In this document: positions 8,414-17,237 of the stretch, piece by piece
How the letters are laid out: each line of letters opens with the position of its first letter
Position numbering within the stretch: position 1 is the stretch's first letter
Assembly (NCBI GenBank): GCA_965230965.1
Contig: OZ246401.1
Coordinates: 248,001 to 312,000 of the forward strand
DNA: 64,000 nucleotides
Direction: 5' to 3'
From: OLB23 sp965230965
GTDB lineage: Bacteria; Patescibacteriota; Microgenomatia; UBA1406; HO2-37-13b
Program-made: the position numbers and the translations under genes
Notes under the pieces: model-generated
Told to the model about the DNA's origin: nothing
The model's input: the letters and a program-made list of their open reading frames with translations, nothing else
Databases searched by the model: none

Positions 8414-10321
8414 ATGTCAAAAACAATAGGTATTGATCTTGGAACAACCAATTCAGTCGTCGCCGTTATGGAGGGCGGCAAACCAAAAGTCATTCCTTCC
8501 AAAGAAGGAAGAAATACAATTCCTTCTGTCGTCGACCCAGAAAAAAGAGTGGTCGGTGATGTCGCGAAACGACAACTTATAACAAAACCACGCGAGGTTA
8601 TTTTCTCTATCAAACGATTGATGGGACGCCGTTTTGATGATCCTGTTGTTGCGGAGCTGCAAAAATGGCTCCCTTACGAAGTCGTAAAAGGAAAAGATGA
8701 TCGTGCAAATATCAAAATTAACGACAAAGTATTAACACCAGAAGAAATTTCTTCAATGATTTTGAAGAAGGCAAAAGAAGATGCTGAAGATTATCTTGGT
8801 GAAAAGGTGGAAAAGGCTGTTATTACAGTCCCCGCCTACTTTGACGATTCACAACGACAAGCAACAAAACAGGCAGGCGAAATCGCCGGACTACAAGTTG
8901 AGCGCATCATTAACGAGCCAACTGCAGCTGCGCTCGCCTATGGTCTTGAAAAACAAAACGCTCACAATATTGCTGTGTATGACTTTGGTGGCGGCACCTT
9001 TGACATCACGATTTTGGAGCTTGGTGACGGCGTTTTCGAAGTAAAATCTACCAATGGTGACACGCATCTTGGCGGAGACGACTTTGATCAAACCCTAATC
9101 GATTTTCTTGTCACAGAATTTAAAAATGAAAATGGCATCGATTTAAGTAAAGATGCACAAGCCCTCCAGCGTCTTAAAGAAGCTGCTGAAAAGGCAAAGA
9201 TTGAGCTCTCTTCTTCACTCGAATCAGAAATCAATCTTCCTTTCATAACGGTGAAAGACGGCCAGCCGCTTCACTTCGTATATAAAATGTCACGTGCAAA
9301 ACTTGAATCATTAACCGCTGATCTCATCAAGCGCTCATTTGGACCAGCAGAAGCTGCACTAAAAGACGCAAAGATGACCATAAAAGATATTGATGAGGTA
9401 ATTCTTGTCGGAGGCATGACCCGTATGCCAAAGATGCGAGAAGAAGTTAAAAATTTCTTTGGCAAAGAACCCAATAAATCCGTTAACCCGGATGAGGCAG
9501 TTGCTGTTGGCGCAGCAGTCCAAGCTGGCATTATCGGCGGGGAAGTTAAGGACGTCGTTTTGCTTGATGTAACGCCGCTTACTTTGGGAGTGGAGACCTT
9601 GGGCGGAGTTTCGACACCGCTTATTGAGCGTAATTCCTCGATTCCAACATCGAAGTCCGAGGTCTTCTCTACTGCCGCTGATAATCAGACGCAGGTAGAC
9701 ATACATATCTTGCAAGGCGAACGTCCGCTTGCAAAAGATAATAAATCTTTGGGGCGCTTTATCCTCGAAGGCATTCCCCCAGCTCCACGTGGCATGCCAC
9801 AAATCGAAGTGACCTTTGATATTGATGCAAATGGTATCTTGAGCGTCACGGCAAAAGATAAGGCCACTGGCAAAAGTCAAAGTATTCGCATAACTGGTTC
9901 AGCAGGTCTCACCGATGAGGAGGTTGAAAAAATGCGAACTGATGCGGAAAAGAATGCGGCTGATGACGAAAAAGAAAAAGAGCGCATTCAGACAAAGAAT
10001 CATGCTGATAGCCTTATTTATACAGCTGAAAAATCTTTGAAAGATGCAGGTGATAAGGTTGAACAAACACTTAAGGACGATATTGAAAGTAAGATTAAAG
10101 CCTTGAAGGATATCCTTGAAAAAGGTGAAAAGGCTGAAATCGAGCAAAAAACAACTGAACTCTCTGACAGTTTACAAAAAATTGGTGAAGTTTTATATAA
10201 ACAGCAAGCTGAGCAAAATCAAGCCGGACAAGCTCCAGAAGCTCCAAAAGATGGAGATGCAAAATCTGACGAAGCTGGCAGCGAGAAAAAAGATGCTGAG
10301 GAAGGCCAAGTTGTTGAATAA
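8414..10321 (+). CDS. dnaK: Chaperone DnaK (Hsp70)
   Basis: A 635-residue Hsp70 of normal length. The ATPase domain (1-380) shows IGIDLGTTNSVVAV, VITVPAYFDDSQRQATK, INEPTAAALAYG and VILVGGMTRMPKM; the substrate-binding domain (390-505) contains DVTPLTLGVETLGG; a helical lid follows with an acidic, Gln/Ala-rich tail. It works with DnaJ and GrpE encoded on either side. The start codon has no clear Shine-Dalgarno sequence. Confidence 0.98.
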   Translation: MSKTIGIDLGTTNSVVAVMEGGKPKVIPSKEGRNTIPSVVDPEKRVVGDVAKRQLITKPREVIFSIKRLMGRRFDDPVVAELQKWLPYEVVKGKDDRANIKINDKVLTPEEISSMILKKAKEDAEDYLGEKVEKAVITVPAYFDDSQRQATKQAGEIAGLQVERIINEPTAAALAYGLEKQNAHNIAVYDFGGGTFDITILELGDGVFEVKSTNGDTHLGGDDFDQTLIDFLVTEFKNENGIDLSKDAQALQRLKEAAEKAKIELSSSLESEINLPFITVKDGQPLHFVYKMSRAKLESLTADLIKRSFGPAEAALKDAKMTIKDIDEVILVGGMTRMPKMREEVKNFFGKEPNKSVNPDEAVAVGAAVQAGIIGGEVKDVVLLDVTPLTLGVETLGGVSTPLIERNSSIPTSKSEVFSTAADNQTQVDIHILQGERPLAKDNKSLGRFILEGIPPAPRGMPQIEVTFDIDANGILSVTAKDKATGKSQSIRITGSAGLTDEEVEKMRTDAEKNAADDEKEKERIQTKNHADSLIYTAEKSLKDAGDKVEQTLKDDIESKIKALKDILEKGEKAEIEQKTTELSDSLQKIGEVLYKQQAEQNQAGQAPEAPKDGDAKSDEAGSEKKDAEEGQVVE

Positions 10322-10357
10322 TGAAGACCGTGTCTTCTTTAGGATCGTGCCCATATT

Positions 10358-11239
10358 ATGAGTAATTACTATGATGTCCTTGGCGTTAATAAAACAGCGA
10401 CCAAAGCAGAGATAAAATCGGCATATCGCAAGCTAGCGCTCAAGTGGCATCCGGATAAAAATAAGGATGCGGGTGCTGAGGCAAAATTCAAAGAAATTAA
10501 TAATGCATACGAAGTACTTTCGGACGATGCGAAGCGATCAACATATGACCAGCTAGGCCATGACATGTACACAAAAAGTGGAGGTCGTGCAGGAGGATAC
10601 GGTGGCGGAGCTGGTCAAGGAGGAGCTTATCAACAGGGTCCATTCACATGGACATACACAAACTCAGGCGGTCAAGGCAATCCTTTTGAAGGTGTTGATT
10701 TCGGTGGATTTACCGACCCTTTTGAAATCTTTGAATCTTTTTTTGGTGGTGGAGGTGGCTTTGGCCAACAGAGAAGACAGAAGCCTGCTTATCAAATTTC
10801 CATCAGCTTCGATGAGGCAGTTCATGGTGTAGAAAAAAATATTGATCTAGAAGGAAAAAAGCGCAAAATAAAAATTCCCGCTGGCATCGATGATGGTATG
10901 CGCATTCGATTTGACGATTTCGATCTTCATGTTGCCGTTGCTCCAGATAAACAATTCAGACGAGAAGGTCAAGATGTTGTTGTAACCATCGATCTACCTT
11001 TCACAAAAGCAATACTTGGCTCGCAGGTTAATGTACCAACGCTTGAAAAAAAAGATGTAAAAGTAAAGGTTATGCCGGGAACAAAACACGGGTCTATGCT
11101 GCGACTACAGGGCAAAGGCATTCAATATCCCCAATCAAATCGCAAAGGAGATCTGTATATCTTGTTTAATGTTGTGTATCCACAAAAAGTTTCGGGGAAG
11201 CAAAAGCAGCTTTTAGAAGAGTTTGATAAGACCTGGTAA
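10358..11239 (+). CDS. dnaJ: DnaJ-type co-chaperone without zinc finger (type II, CbpA-like)
   Basis: A 293-residue J protein. Residues 1-70 are the J domain with HPD (ALKWHPDKNKDAG), 71-135 a Gly/Phe-rich linker, and the rest the two C-terminal beta domains (VTIDLPFTKAILGSQVNVPTL, LRLQGKGI). The cysteine-rich zinc-finger domain of classical DnaJ is missing, as in CbpA. It stimulates DnaK ATPase and delivers clients. It is last in the heat-shock operon, 36 bp after dnaK. Confidence 0.93.
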   Translation: MSNYYDVLGVNKTATKAEIKSAYRKLALKWHPDKNKDAGAEAKFKEINNAYEVLSDDAKRSTYDQLGHDMYTKSGGRAGGYGGGAGQGGAYQQGPFTWTYTNSGGQGNPFEGVDFGGFTDPFEIFESFFGGGGGFGQQRRQKPAYQISISFDEAVHGVEKNIDLEGKKRKIKIPAGIDDGMRIRFDDFDLHVAVAPDKQFRREGQDVVVTIDLPFTKAILGSQVNVPTLEKKDVKVKVMPGTKHGSMLRLQGKGIQYPQSNRKGDLYILFNVVYPQKVSGKQKQLLEEFDKTW

Positions 11240-11247
11240 AATTAGAC

Positions 11248-11724
11248 ATGATTACCACAATACTTTCTGATTTCTCGAATGTTATTCTGACATTCAGCAA
11301 ACCGAGTTTTCTTGGCTCGCTCAATGGATTTTACCGTGAATTATTAAATAGCGGTAAACCTTTCAATTTTTTTGACTATTATTCGTTCAATCAACCCCTC
11401 CTCGACTACTATAAAAAACTTGGCGAGCAATATTCAATGAATATTTTCACAACAAGCCAAATTCAAAATGATCCAAATTCCAAAGAAGTTATTAAAGAAA
11501 TTTTTAATCAAATTTTCTCTGCCGAAGACCTTGGTGTGAATAAAACCGAATCAGGTGCATATCGACTTATTGCTGAAAAACTAGGAAAGGAGCCTGAAGA
11601 AATTGTGTTCATTGATGATCAACTGAAAAATGTGGAAGCAGCTCAAAAAACAGGAATGGTTGCAATACAATATAAAAATGTTCAAGATCTTAAAGAAAAA
11701 TTAGAAAAAATACTTCATGGATAA
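11248..11724 (+). CDS. HAD-like hydrolase
   Basis: A 158-residue HAD-like protein: the N-terminal strand LSDFSNVI stands at the motif I position but has Ser where the second Asp usually is; EKLGKEPEEIVFIDDQLKNVEAAQKTGM near residue 120 is the typical motif IV region, as in YihX-type enzymes. Without the second Asp it may be a slow phosphatase or a binding protein. It begins 8 bp after dnaJ and overlaps the next gene by 8 bp, so it is likely co-transcribed with both. Confidence 0.65.
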   Translation: MITTILSDFSNVILTFSKPSFLGSLNGFYRELLNSGKPFNFFDYYSFNQPLLDYYKKLGEQYSMNIFTTSQIQNDPNSKEVIKEIFNQIFSAEDLGVNKTESGAYRLIAEKLGKEPEEIVFIDDQLKNVEAAQKTGMVAIQYKNVQDLKEKLEKILHG

Positions 11725-12337
11725 AATTCTCGTCTTCGGCGATAGCATCGCATACGGAAAATGGGACAGCAAAGGTGGCTGGGTAGCACGATTGAGAGAA
11801 CATATTGATACGACATACAATTTTGAAAAAGGTGGAAATACACAAGTTTTCAACCTCGGCATTCCAGGCGAAGTGCTTCCTCGACTTGCTGAACGGTTTG
11901 AAAATGAACTCAAAATGCGCATCTTTCCTGGTGAGAAAAATCTAATAATCATTGCGTGTGGACTTAATGATAGTTGTGCAAACAATTGGATGACGGAAAA
12001 ACAGACTGATAGAGAAGAATTCAAAACAGCTTATGAAAAAATTATTAACATTGCGAGAGAACATTCATGCGAGATTGTTGCAATAGGCCTAACGCCGGTT
12101 AATCCTGAGAAATCCAAAGGACTTTTATTTAATAATGAAGAAGTAAAAAAATTTGATGGTCATATTTTTTATGTGTGCGATAAAAGAAAAGTGCCAATGC
12201 TAAGAATGTTTAAAGAATTGGAAGCAAAAGGCTTTGCAGATATGCTTGTTGATGCTGTGCATCCAAATGATGAGGGCCATGAAATGTTGTTTGGGAAAAT
12301 TAAAGAATTCTTATCTAAAATACTTCCTGTTGCGTAA
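11717..12337 (+). CDS. SGNH/GDSL-family hydrolase
   Basis: A 206-residue cytoplasmic SGNH hydrolase. Block I is VFGDSIAYG (catalytic Ser), block II contains NLGIPGE (Gly), block III IIACGLNDS (Asn), and block V DAVHPNDEGHEM (catalytic Asp-x-x-His). These enzymes cleave esters; the acyl substrate cannot be told. There is no signal peptide. Its 3' end overlaps the convergent rarA gene by 27 bp. Confidence 0.85.
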   Translation: MDKILVFGDSIAYGKWDSKGGWVARLREHIDTTYNFEKGGNTQVFNLGIPGEVLPRLAERFENELKMRIFPGEKNLIIIACGLNDSCANNWMTEKQTDREEFKTAYEKIINIAREHSCEIVAIGLTPVNPEKSKGLLFNNEEVKKFDGHIFYVCDKRKVPMLRMFKELEAKGFADMLVDAVHPNDEGHEMLFGKIKEFLSKILPVA

Positions 12338-13516
12338 TTTTTCTGGGAGAAGTTTGCTTTTATCTTCAGGGTATTGTTCATAACCCTTGCCGTAGTTTAA
12401 ATTTTTCATTAATGTTGTCGGGGCGTTTAAAATGGTTTTAGGAATAGGAAGGTTGCCGGTTTCACGAATGTCTGCTTGAGCAGCGCGAAGCGCATCATAG
12501 GCACGGCGGTCTTTTTTCGCTGATGCGAGATAGACGACGCCGTGAGCCAAATTGATCGCGCATTCTGGATAGCCAATGACTTGGCACGCCGAGAAGACCT
12601 CGTTGGCAACAACGAGTGCGGTGGGTTGTGCCATGCCAATGTCTTCGGAGGCAAAAATAACCATGCGCCGGGCAATAAAAAGCGGATCTTCGCCCGCCTC
12701 GATCATGCGGGCGAGATAATAGACCGCGGCGTCAACGGCGCCGGCGCGCATACTTTTTATAAACGCGCTTATCGTATTGTAATGCTCATCACCAGCGCGA
12801 TCATATAACAGCGGCATTTTTTGCATCGCATCATACACGTCCTGGTCATTAAGCGTGATCTTCTTCTCGTGCTGCTTTGCAAAAACCATAAACTCCAGTG
12901 TATTTAAGGCGACGCGCGCGTCGCCGTTTGAAAGTTGCGCGAGCAATTCCTTTGTCCCCTTTTCAAATTTCACCTGAAATCTTCCCAATCCTTTTTCCCT
13001 ATCTTTTAACGCTGCATCAATCAGAGCAACAAGATATTCCTCAGTCAGCGCATCCAATACAAATACTCGGGATCGTGATAAAAGAGCGGCATTTATTTCA
13101 AAAGAAGGATTTTCAGTCGTCGCACCAATAAAAATTATTGTCCCGTCCTCAATATGTGGCAAAAAAGCATCCTGTTGGGACTTGCTAAATCTATGGACTT
13201 CGTCCACAAATAAAATCGTGCGCTTCCCATTTATCTGCTTGCGCTGTCTCGCAATCTCTACAACTTCGCGCACCTGTTTTACACCGCTAGAAACAGCGCT
13301 AAACTGCACAAATTCTGCATCAACTTTTTTTGCAATTAACCGTGCCAACGTTGTTTTGCCCGATCCCGGCGGCCCCCAAAAAACCATTGATGGTACCTCA
13401 TTCTTCTCCAATGCTCGCCGCAATACGCTTGCCTCTCCAACAATATGAAGTTGCCCCACATATTCCTCCCAGTCTTGGGCTCGCATGCGCTCCGCCAGTG
13501 GCATTGAGGTATCCAT
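12311..13516 (-). CDS. rarA: Replication-associated recombination protein RarA (MgsA), AAA+ ATPase
   Basis: A 401-residue clamp-loader-like AAA+ protein. It starts PLAERMRAQDWEEYVGQ, then Walker A GPPGSGKTTLARL (about 46-58), Walker B ILFVDEVHRFSKSQQD, sensor 1 FIGATTENPSFEIN, and the MgsA-type C-terminal tetramerisation domain (SAFIKSMRAGAVDAAVYYLARM, ASEDIGMA). RarA acts at stalled replication forks. A TACAAT box lies upstream on the minus strand, 11 nt before the ATG. It is convergent with the SGNH hydrolase gene. Confidence 0.95.
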   Translation of the reverse strand: MDTSMPLAERMRAQDWEEYVGQLHIVGEASVLRRALEKNEVPSMVFWGPPGSGKTTLARLIAKKVDAEFVQFSAVSSGVKQVREVVEIARQRKQINGKRTILFVDEVHRFSKSQQDAFLPHIEDGTIIFIGATTENPSFEINAALLSRSRVFVLDALTEEYLVALIDAALKDREKGLGRFQVKFEKGTKELLAQLSNGDARVALNTLEFMVFAKQHEKKITLNDQDVYDAMQKMPLLYDRAGDEHYNTISAFIKSMRAGAVDAAVYYLARMIEAGEDPLFIARRMVIFASEDIGMAQPTALVVANEVFSACQVIGYPECAINLAHGVVYLASAKKDRRAYDALRAAQADIRETGNLPIPKTILNAPTTLMKNLNYGKGYEQYPEDKSKLLPEKLRNRKYFR

Positions 13517-13596
13517 GTTAGTAAACGATTGTACACCTTAATTATTGCGAGTGCAACATAAAACGGCACGATCCTCAACAAGACACGGTCTTGTTG

Positions 13597-13602
13597 TATA
13601 AT
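13597..13602 (+). promoter_or_regulatory. efp promoter -10 box
   Basis: TATAAT ends 6 nt before the efp ATG, so transcription would begin at or next to the start codon. It excludes the longer in-frame start at 13591. Confidence 0.5.
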
Positions 13603-13608
13603 ATCCCC

Positions 13609-14169
13609 ATGAAAGTCACAGCGAGCTCACTAAAAAAAGGCGATTTCATCGAACAGAACGGCAATATTTTTTCTGTGCAAAAGTTCGAGCATAACTTTCA
13701 TGGTCGCGGGTCTGCCAACATTCGTATAAAAATAAAAAACGTCGCCACAGGTGGCACAACTGAAAACACCTATAAGCCCGATAATCTTGTCGAGCAAATT
13801 TCTGTAGAAAGTACACTCATGCAATTCCTTTTTGCAGGCACCGACACCCTTACTTTTATGAATGAACAAACATATGAACAAATTGAAGTTGCAAAAGATC
13901 TCGTTGGCGACTTTCTCCCTTATCTTAAAGAAGGCCAACAGATGTATGTGCTTTTCCACAATGAGAAAGCTTTAGCCGTTCGCCCACCGCAATCCGTTCA
14001 TCTTCAAGTTGTAGAAGCTGAAGATGCGGTTAAGGGCGACACAACGACCAATGCAAAAAAACCAGTTAAATTAGAAACTGGCGCAACTGTATACGTGCCA
14101 CTCTTTATCAAAAAAGGTGAAGTCATCACCATTGATCCAGAAACAGGAGCCTACATAGAGAGATCTTAA
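13609..14169 (+). CDS. efp: Elongation factor P
   Basis: A 186-residue EF-P with the three usual domains: an N-terminal KOW-like domain (1-64, TASSLKKGDFIEQNG), then two OB-like domains (TLTFMNEQTYEQIEV; GATVYVPLFIKKGEVITIDPETGAYIERS). It rescues ribosomes stalled at polyproline. At the loop normally carrying the modified lysine the sequence is FHGRGSAN, so residue 33 is Arg, as in EF-Ps activated by arginine rhamnosylation. A polyproline rescue factor is fitting in a genome that encodes a Pro-rich giant protein (31.2-38.3 kb), though that protein has isolated prolines. Confidence 0.95.
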   Translation: MKVTASSLKKGDFIEQNGNIFSVQKFEHNFHGRGSANIRIKIKNVATGGTTENTYKPDNLVEQISVESTLMQFLFAGTDTLTFMNEQTYEQIEVAKDLVGDFLPYLKEGQQMYVLFHNEKALAVRPPQSVHLQVVEAEDAVKGDTTTNAKKPVKLETGATVYVPLFIKKGEVITIDPETGAYIERS

Positions 14170-15347
14170 AGCAGATTCTTCTTTCGCAGATCTTTATATA
14201 CTTCAATCTTCGTATTTACCAATGATCCTACACCAATAAGTGTTACAAACATTGCTATAAGCAAACCAAGCACCGGCACAAATCTAAGTACAAACAGCAC
14301 GAATAAACCAATTGAAAATGCAACACCATCATTCCACTTTTGATTAAAGCGTACAGAAAGCGTTTGACCTAAAGCTAACATAACAATGATTGATGACAAA
14401 TATAGGGAGAAAACATAGCCAACCAGGAAAATAAATGCGACTGGTATTGCTATAACTGTTGAAAAGAGAGCAATAATAAGTATTGGCGTCAAGACAACAA
14501 CTAAGAATCCTGTTCCAAGAGATCGCCATATTTGATTTCTTATATTAAGCGAAGCCTTTTTACTAAATTCTGGCAACACATGAATAAAAAGTAAACCAAT
14601 AAAGAGCTTTGCAATAATACCGAGCAATCCAATAAATGCAAATGCCCGACCAACAACATGCTCTGCTCGTTCTTTTTCAGGTTTTTGGAATTCTTGTGGC
14701 GGCACACGATGTTGAATAGTGCCTGCGACTACACCCTCATTAATCATGAATTCGTTCTCAGACATATATGAAAGACTACCTTGAATACGACCTTGATCGC
14801 CAAAAACCATGCTTTGTACGGCGACATCAGCGCCACCAGCGATTGGAGCATTAACACGAAGCGTTTTTGCACCTATTTTAATATTTTTACCAATAGGACC
14901 CTGAATAGAAATTTCACTACCTGCTGCGGTAAAACTACCCGCGATTCGTGCTTGATCACTAATGAGAATTGTCCCACCCGCTGCCGTCACATTTCCTACC
15001 ACTGTTCCATCGATAATAATTTTTCCACCAGCTACACGCACATCTTGAGAAATTACAGCACCTGGAGCAATCTGTACGTTTCCGCCTGCAGCCAGTACGT
15101 CGCCATTTATTTGACCCTTTACTACAACATCTCCACCAGCTGTATAGACATCACCATTGACTGTCCCTTTAATCTCCGTCATATCGCCGAAATTAAATAC
15201 ATCGTGATTTATGACATCATTTTCATTTACCACCATGATGTCCTGCATAGCATAATCTGGCTGCTGTGCTTCTTGGGCATATGCAATTGAAGTGAGCACA
15301 AATCCGCTCAGCATGAAGATAGCAATAATGAATCGCTTAAAATTCAT
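14166..15347 (-). CDS. Bactofilin-like (polymer-forming) membrane protein
   Basis: A 393-residue protein. A signal peptide (1-24, ending AYAQ) is followed by about 180 residues of short beta-helix turns rich in GxVxGDVxxAGGxV, the pattern of bactofilins and other polymer-forming cytoskeletal proteins, then three or four membrane helices (about 240-385). Unlike cytosolic bactofilins the repeats would lie outside the membrane; that is inference. ATG 15347 is chosen because TTGACA-16-TACAAT ends 8 nt upstream. The stop overlaps the efp stop by 4 bp. Confidence 0.75.
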   Translation of the reverse strand: MNFKRFIIAIFMLSGFVLTSIAYAQEAQQPDYAMQDIMVVNENDVINHDVFNFGDMTEIKGTVNGDVYTAGGDVVVKGQINGDVLAAGGNVQIAPGAVISQDVRVAGGKIIIDGTVVGNVTAAGGTILISDQARIAGSFTAAGSEISIQGPIGKNIKIGAKTLRVNAPIAGGADVAVQSMVFGDQGRIQGSLSYMSENEFMINEGVVAGTIQHRVPPQEFQKPEKERAEHVVGRAFAFIGLLGIIAKLFIGLLFIHVLPEFSKKASLNIRNQIWRSLGTGFLVVVLTPILIIALFSTVIAIPVAFIFLVGYVFSLYLSSIIVMLALGQTLSVRFNQKWNDGVAFSIGLFVLFVLRFVPVLGLLIAMFVTLIGVGSLVNTKIEVYKDLRKKNLL

Positions 15348-15355
15348 ATTGAATG

Positions 15356-15383
15356 ATTGTACTACTTGGGCATAGTGTGTCAA
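15356..15383 (-). promoter_or_regulatory. Promoter of the bactofilin-like gene
   Basis: Minus-strand TTGACA (15383-15378), 16-bp spacer, TACAAT (15361-15356), ending 8 nt before the ATG at 15347; predicts a nearly leaderless mRNA. Confidence 0.55.
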
Positions 15384-15402
15384 GTTTCTGCCTCAAAATT
15401 TA

Positions 15403-16422
15403 TTATAGGTTAAGGTTTTTACGAAAGAATTGAAGATCACGCAAAACAACCTGAGTCCAACTGCCCTTTGCAAAATTATGATCCTCATTTGTATAGATAA
15501 AATAGGTAAGATCTTTACCTAGCGAATCCATTCTGTCAGCAAACGTGTTTGACCATTGAAGCGGCACCGCATCATCCGCAGTGCCCTGATGTAATTGTAT
15601 TGGCGCCTTAATCCACATAAGATATTGCGGCGGCGAATACAATCGCGGGTTGTACTTTTGCACAAAATCAGCCACAATCCCGCGTAAATAGGCGCCGCCA
15701 TCATCCATATCATCAGCAAAAAACAAAACAGACTCAGGAAAAGGATGTGTGACAGGTGCCCATAACGTCGTCGGAATTTTTCTGCCTGTCACTTCTAATG
15801 CAGTAATCGCGATCTGGCCGCCATTGCTATGCGCCCAGATCGCAACCTTATCCGTATCGGCTTTCAGCCCACTTTGAACCGCTGGCAGCGCGGCGTTGAG
15901 ATTTCCGAGCGATGCCAGCAGCGATAATGCAGTTGTATAAGTCTGAAAGCGGGATTCGAGAGAGTCATTAGACATGGGATCGGATGAACCGTAGCCGAGA
16001 AAATCCGGCGCTAATGTAATAAATCCATTTTTTGCAAAAAATTCAGCTACGTGCTGTGTCCCTATTCCTGGGCTGTATATTTCCTTATCTACATACCCAC
16101 GAAACATTACTACTACGGGGTATGTACCTGCCGCCTTGGGTGCGTTCAACAAACCACTGACCTTTTTTTCACCGTCAAAAAAGTAAAAATGATACGTTAA
16201 AACATTGGGGTCTTTTTCTTCTGGGGTTTGAATAAAAATCTTGGAGGGTTCAAATGTTTGCTTTCGTAAATGTGGAAACGCATATTTCTCAAGGGGCCTT
16301 GCATCAACCTCTTCTTGAATGGGACTGATGAGTTTCTGGATGTTTTGTTGCACAAAAACAAACAAGAGTGCTGCGACTATACCTCCTATGATGCCAAAAA
16401 CCATCGACTTGCTCACGATCAT
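15403..16422 (-). CDS. Membrane-anchored alpha/beta hydrolase (dienelactone-hydrolase-like)
   Basis: A 339-residue protein with one N-terminal membrane helix (about 6-28) and an alpha/beta-hydrolase domain. The nucleophile elbow reads WAHSNGGQIA (Ser), an oxyanion/lid region contains VVMFRGYVDKE, the acid is likely the Asp in HQGTADDAVPLQW, and the catalytic His is in NEDHNF near the end. This resembles peptidase S9/dienelactone-hydrolase-type enzymes; the substrate is unknown. ATG 16422 is preferred since a TACAAT box lies 10 nt upstream, within the longer open frame. Confidence 0.8.
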   Translation of the reverse strand: MIVSKSMVFGIIGGIVAALLFVFVQQNIQKLISPIQEEVDARPLEKYAFPHLRKQTFEPSKIFIQTPEEKDPNVLTYHFYFFDGEKKVSGLLNAPKAAGTYPVVVMFRGYVDKEIYSPGIGTQHVAEFFAKNGFITLAPDFLGYGSSDPMSNDSLESRFQTYTTALSLLASLGNLNAALPAVQSGLKADTDKVAIWAHSNGGQIAITALEVTGRKIPTTLWAPVTHPFPESVLFFADDMDDGGAYLRGIVADFVQKYNPRLYSPPQYLMWIKAPIQLHQGTADDAVPLQWSNTFADRMDSLGKDLTYFIYTNEDHNFAKGSWTQVVLRDLQFFRKNLNL

Positions 16423-16513
16423 ATCTTCAATTATTGTAGCGTATTTATAAAAGAACCATGAATACAAATGTATAGATCTTGATCATTATGGTTCTAAACT
16501 GTAGTATATCAAC

Positions 16514-17185
16514 ATGTCATATTCTGGAAAACTAGAACTACGCAATAAAGCAATTGAACTAAGAAAGCAAGGAAAATCGATGAGAGCTATTCAAAAACAA
16601 CTTTCGGTTTCCAAGTCTTCAGTTAGTAGATGGGTACGCGATGTGAAACTCTCCAAAAAACAGATAAGGGACCTTTATATAAGTAAGAGAACTGGCTTGT
16701 TAAAAGGAAGTTATGTTGCTTCTCAAAATAAAATCAACAATAGAAAAAAAGCCGTAGAACAATTACTACAGTATGGTAGAAAAGAAGTTGGGTTATTGTC
16801 TAGGCGAGACAAGTTTATTGCTGGTATTGCTTTATATTTTGGAGAGGGTGATAAAACAGATAAATCAGTTGGATTTACTAACGGCAATCCGCATGCAATC
16901 GTATTTATGATTTTTTGGTTACGAGAGTACTGCAAAGTAAAACCGAATAAATTTCGAGCCAATCTTTATATTCACGACAACTTAGATGAGAAAGCAGCGA
17001 AAAAATTCTGGTCAGGACTGACTTCGATTCCTATTAAGCAATTCACAAAATCTCATATAGTTACTCATAATCCTAACCGTTTCAGAAAATCTGTCTTACC
17101 ATACGGAGTCCTTCGTATCGTCGTTAATGACATTAGCCTTCAGAGAAAGATAATGGGTTGGATTTCAGGCGTCTTTGAGATATAA
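16514..17185 (+). CDS. HTH plus LAGLIDADG-type homing endonuclease-like protein
   Basis: A 223-residue basic protein. Residues 5-46 form a helix-turn-helix (KAIELRKQGKSMRAIQKQL, SKSSVSRWVRD); around residue 98 FIAGIALYFGEGDK is a LAGLIDADG-like helix ending in an acidic residue, and the following beta-rich part (VGFTNGNPHAIVFMIFWL, RANLYIHDNLDE) fits one LAGLIDADG domain. A single motif would act as a homodimer cutting a palindrome-like site. It ends 52 bp before tRNA-Asn on the same strand and may be the free-standing nuclease that mobilised the intron; it could also be a regulator derived from such a nuclease. Confidence 0.65.
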   Translation: MSYSGKLELRNKAIELRKQGKSMRAIQKQLSVSKSSVSRWVRDVKLSKKQIRDLYISKRTGLLKGSYVASQNKINNRKKAVEQLLQYGRKEVGLLSRRDKFIAGIALYFGEGDKTDKSVGFTNGNPHAIVFMIFWLREYCKVKPNKFRANLYIHDNLDEKAAKKFWSGLTSIPIKQFTKSHIVTHNPNRFRKSVLPYGVLRIVVNDISLQRKIMGWISGVFEI

Positions 17186-17237
17186 TTTCCTATTCGGATT
17201 GAATTAAAAAACCAATCCGTGCGCATTAATAATCATA

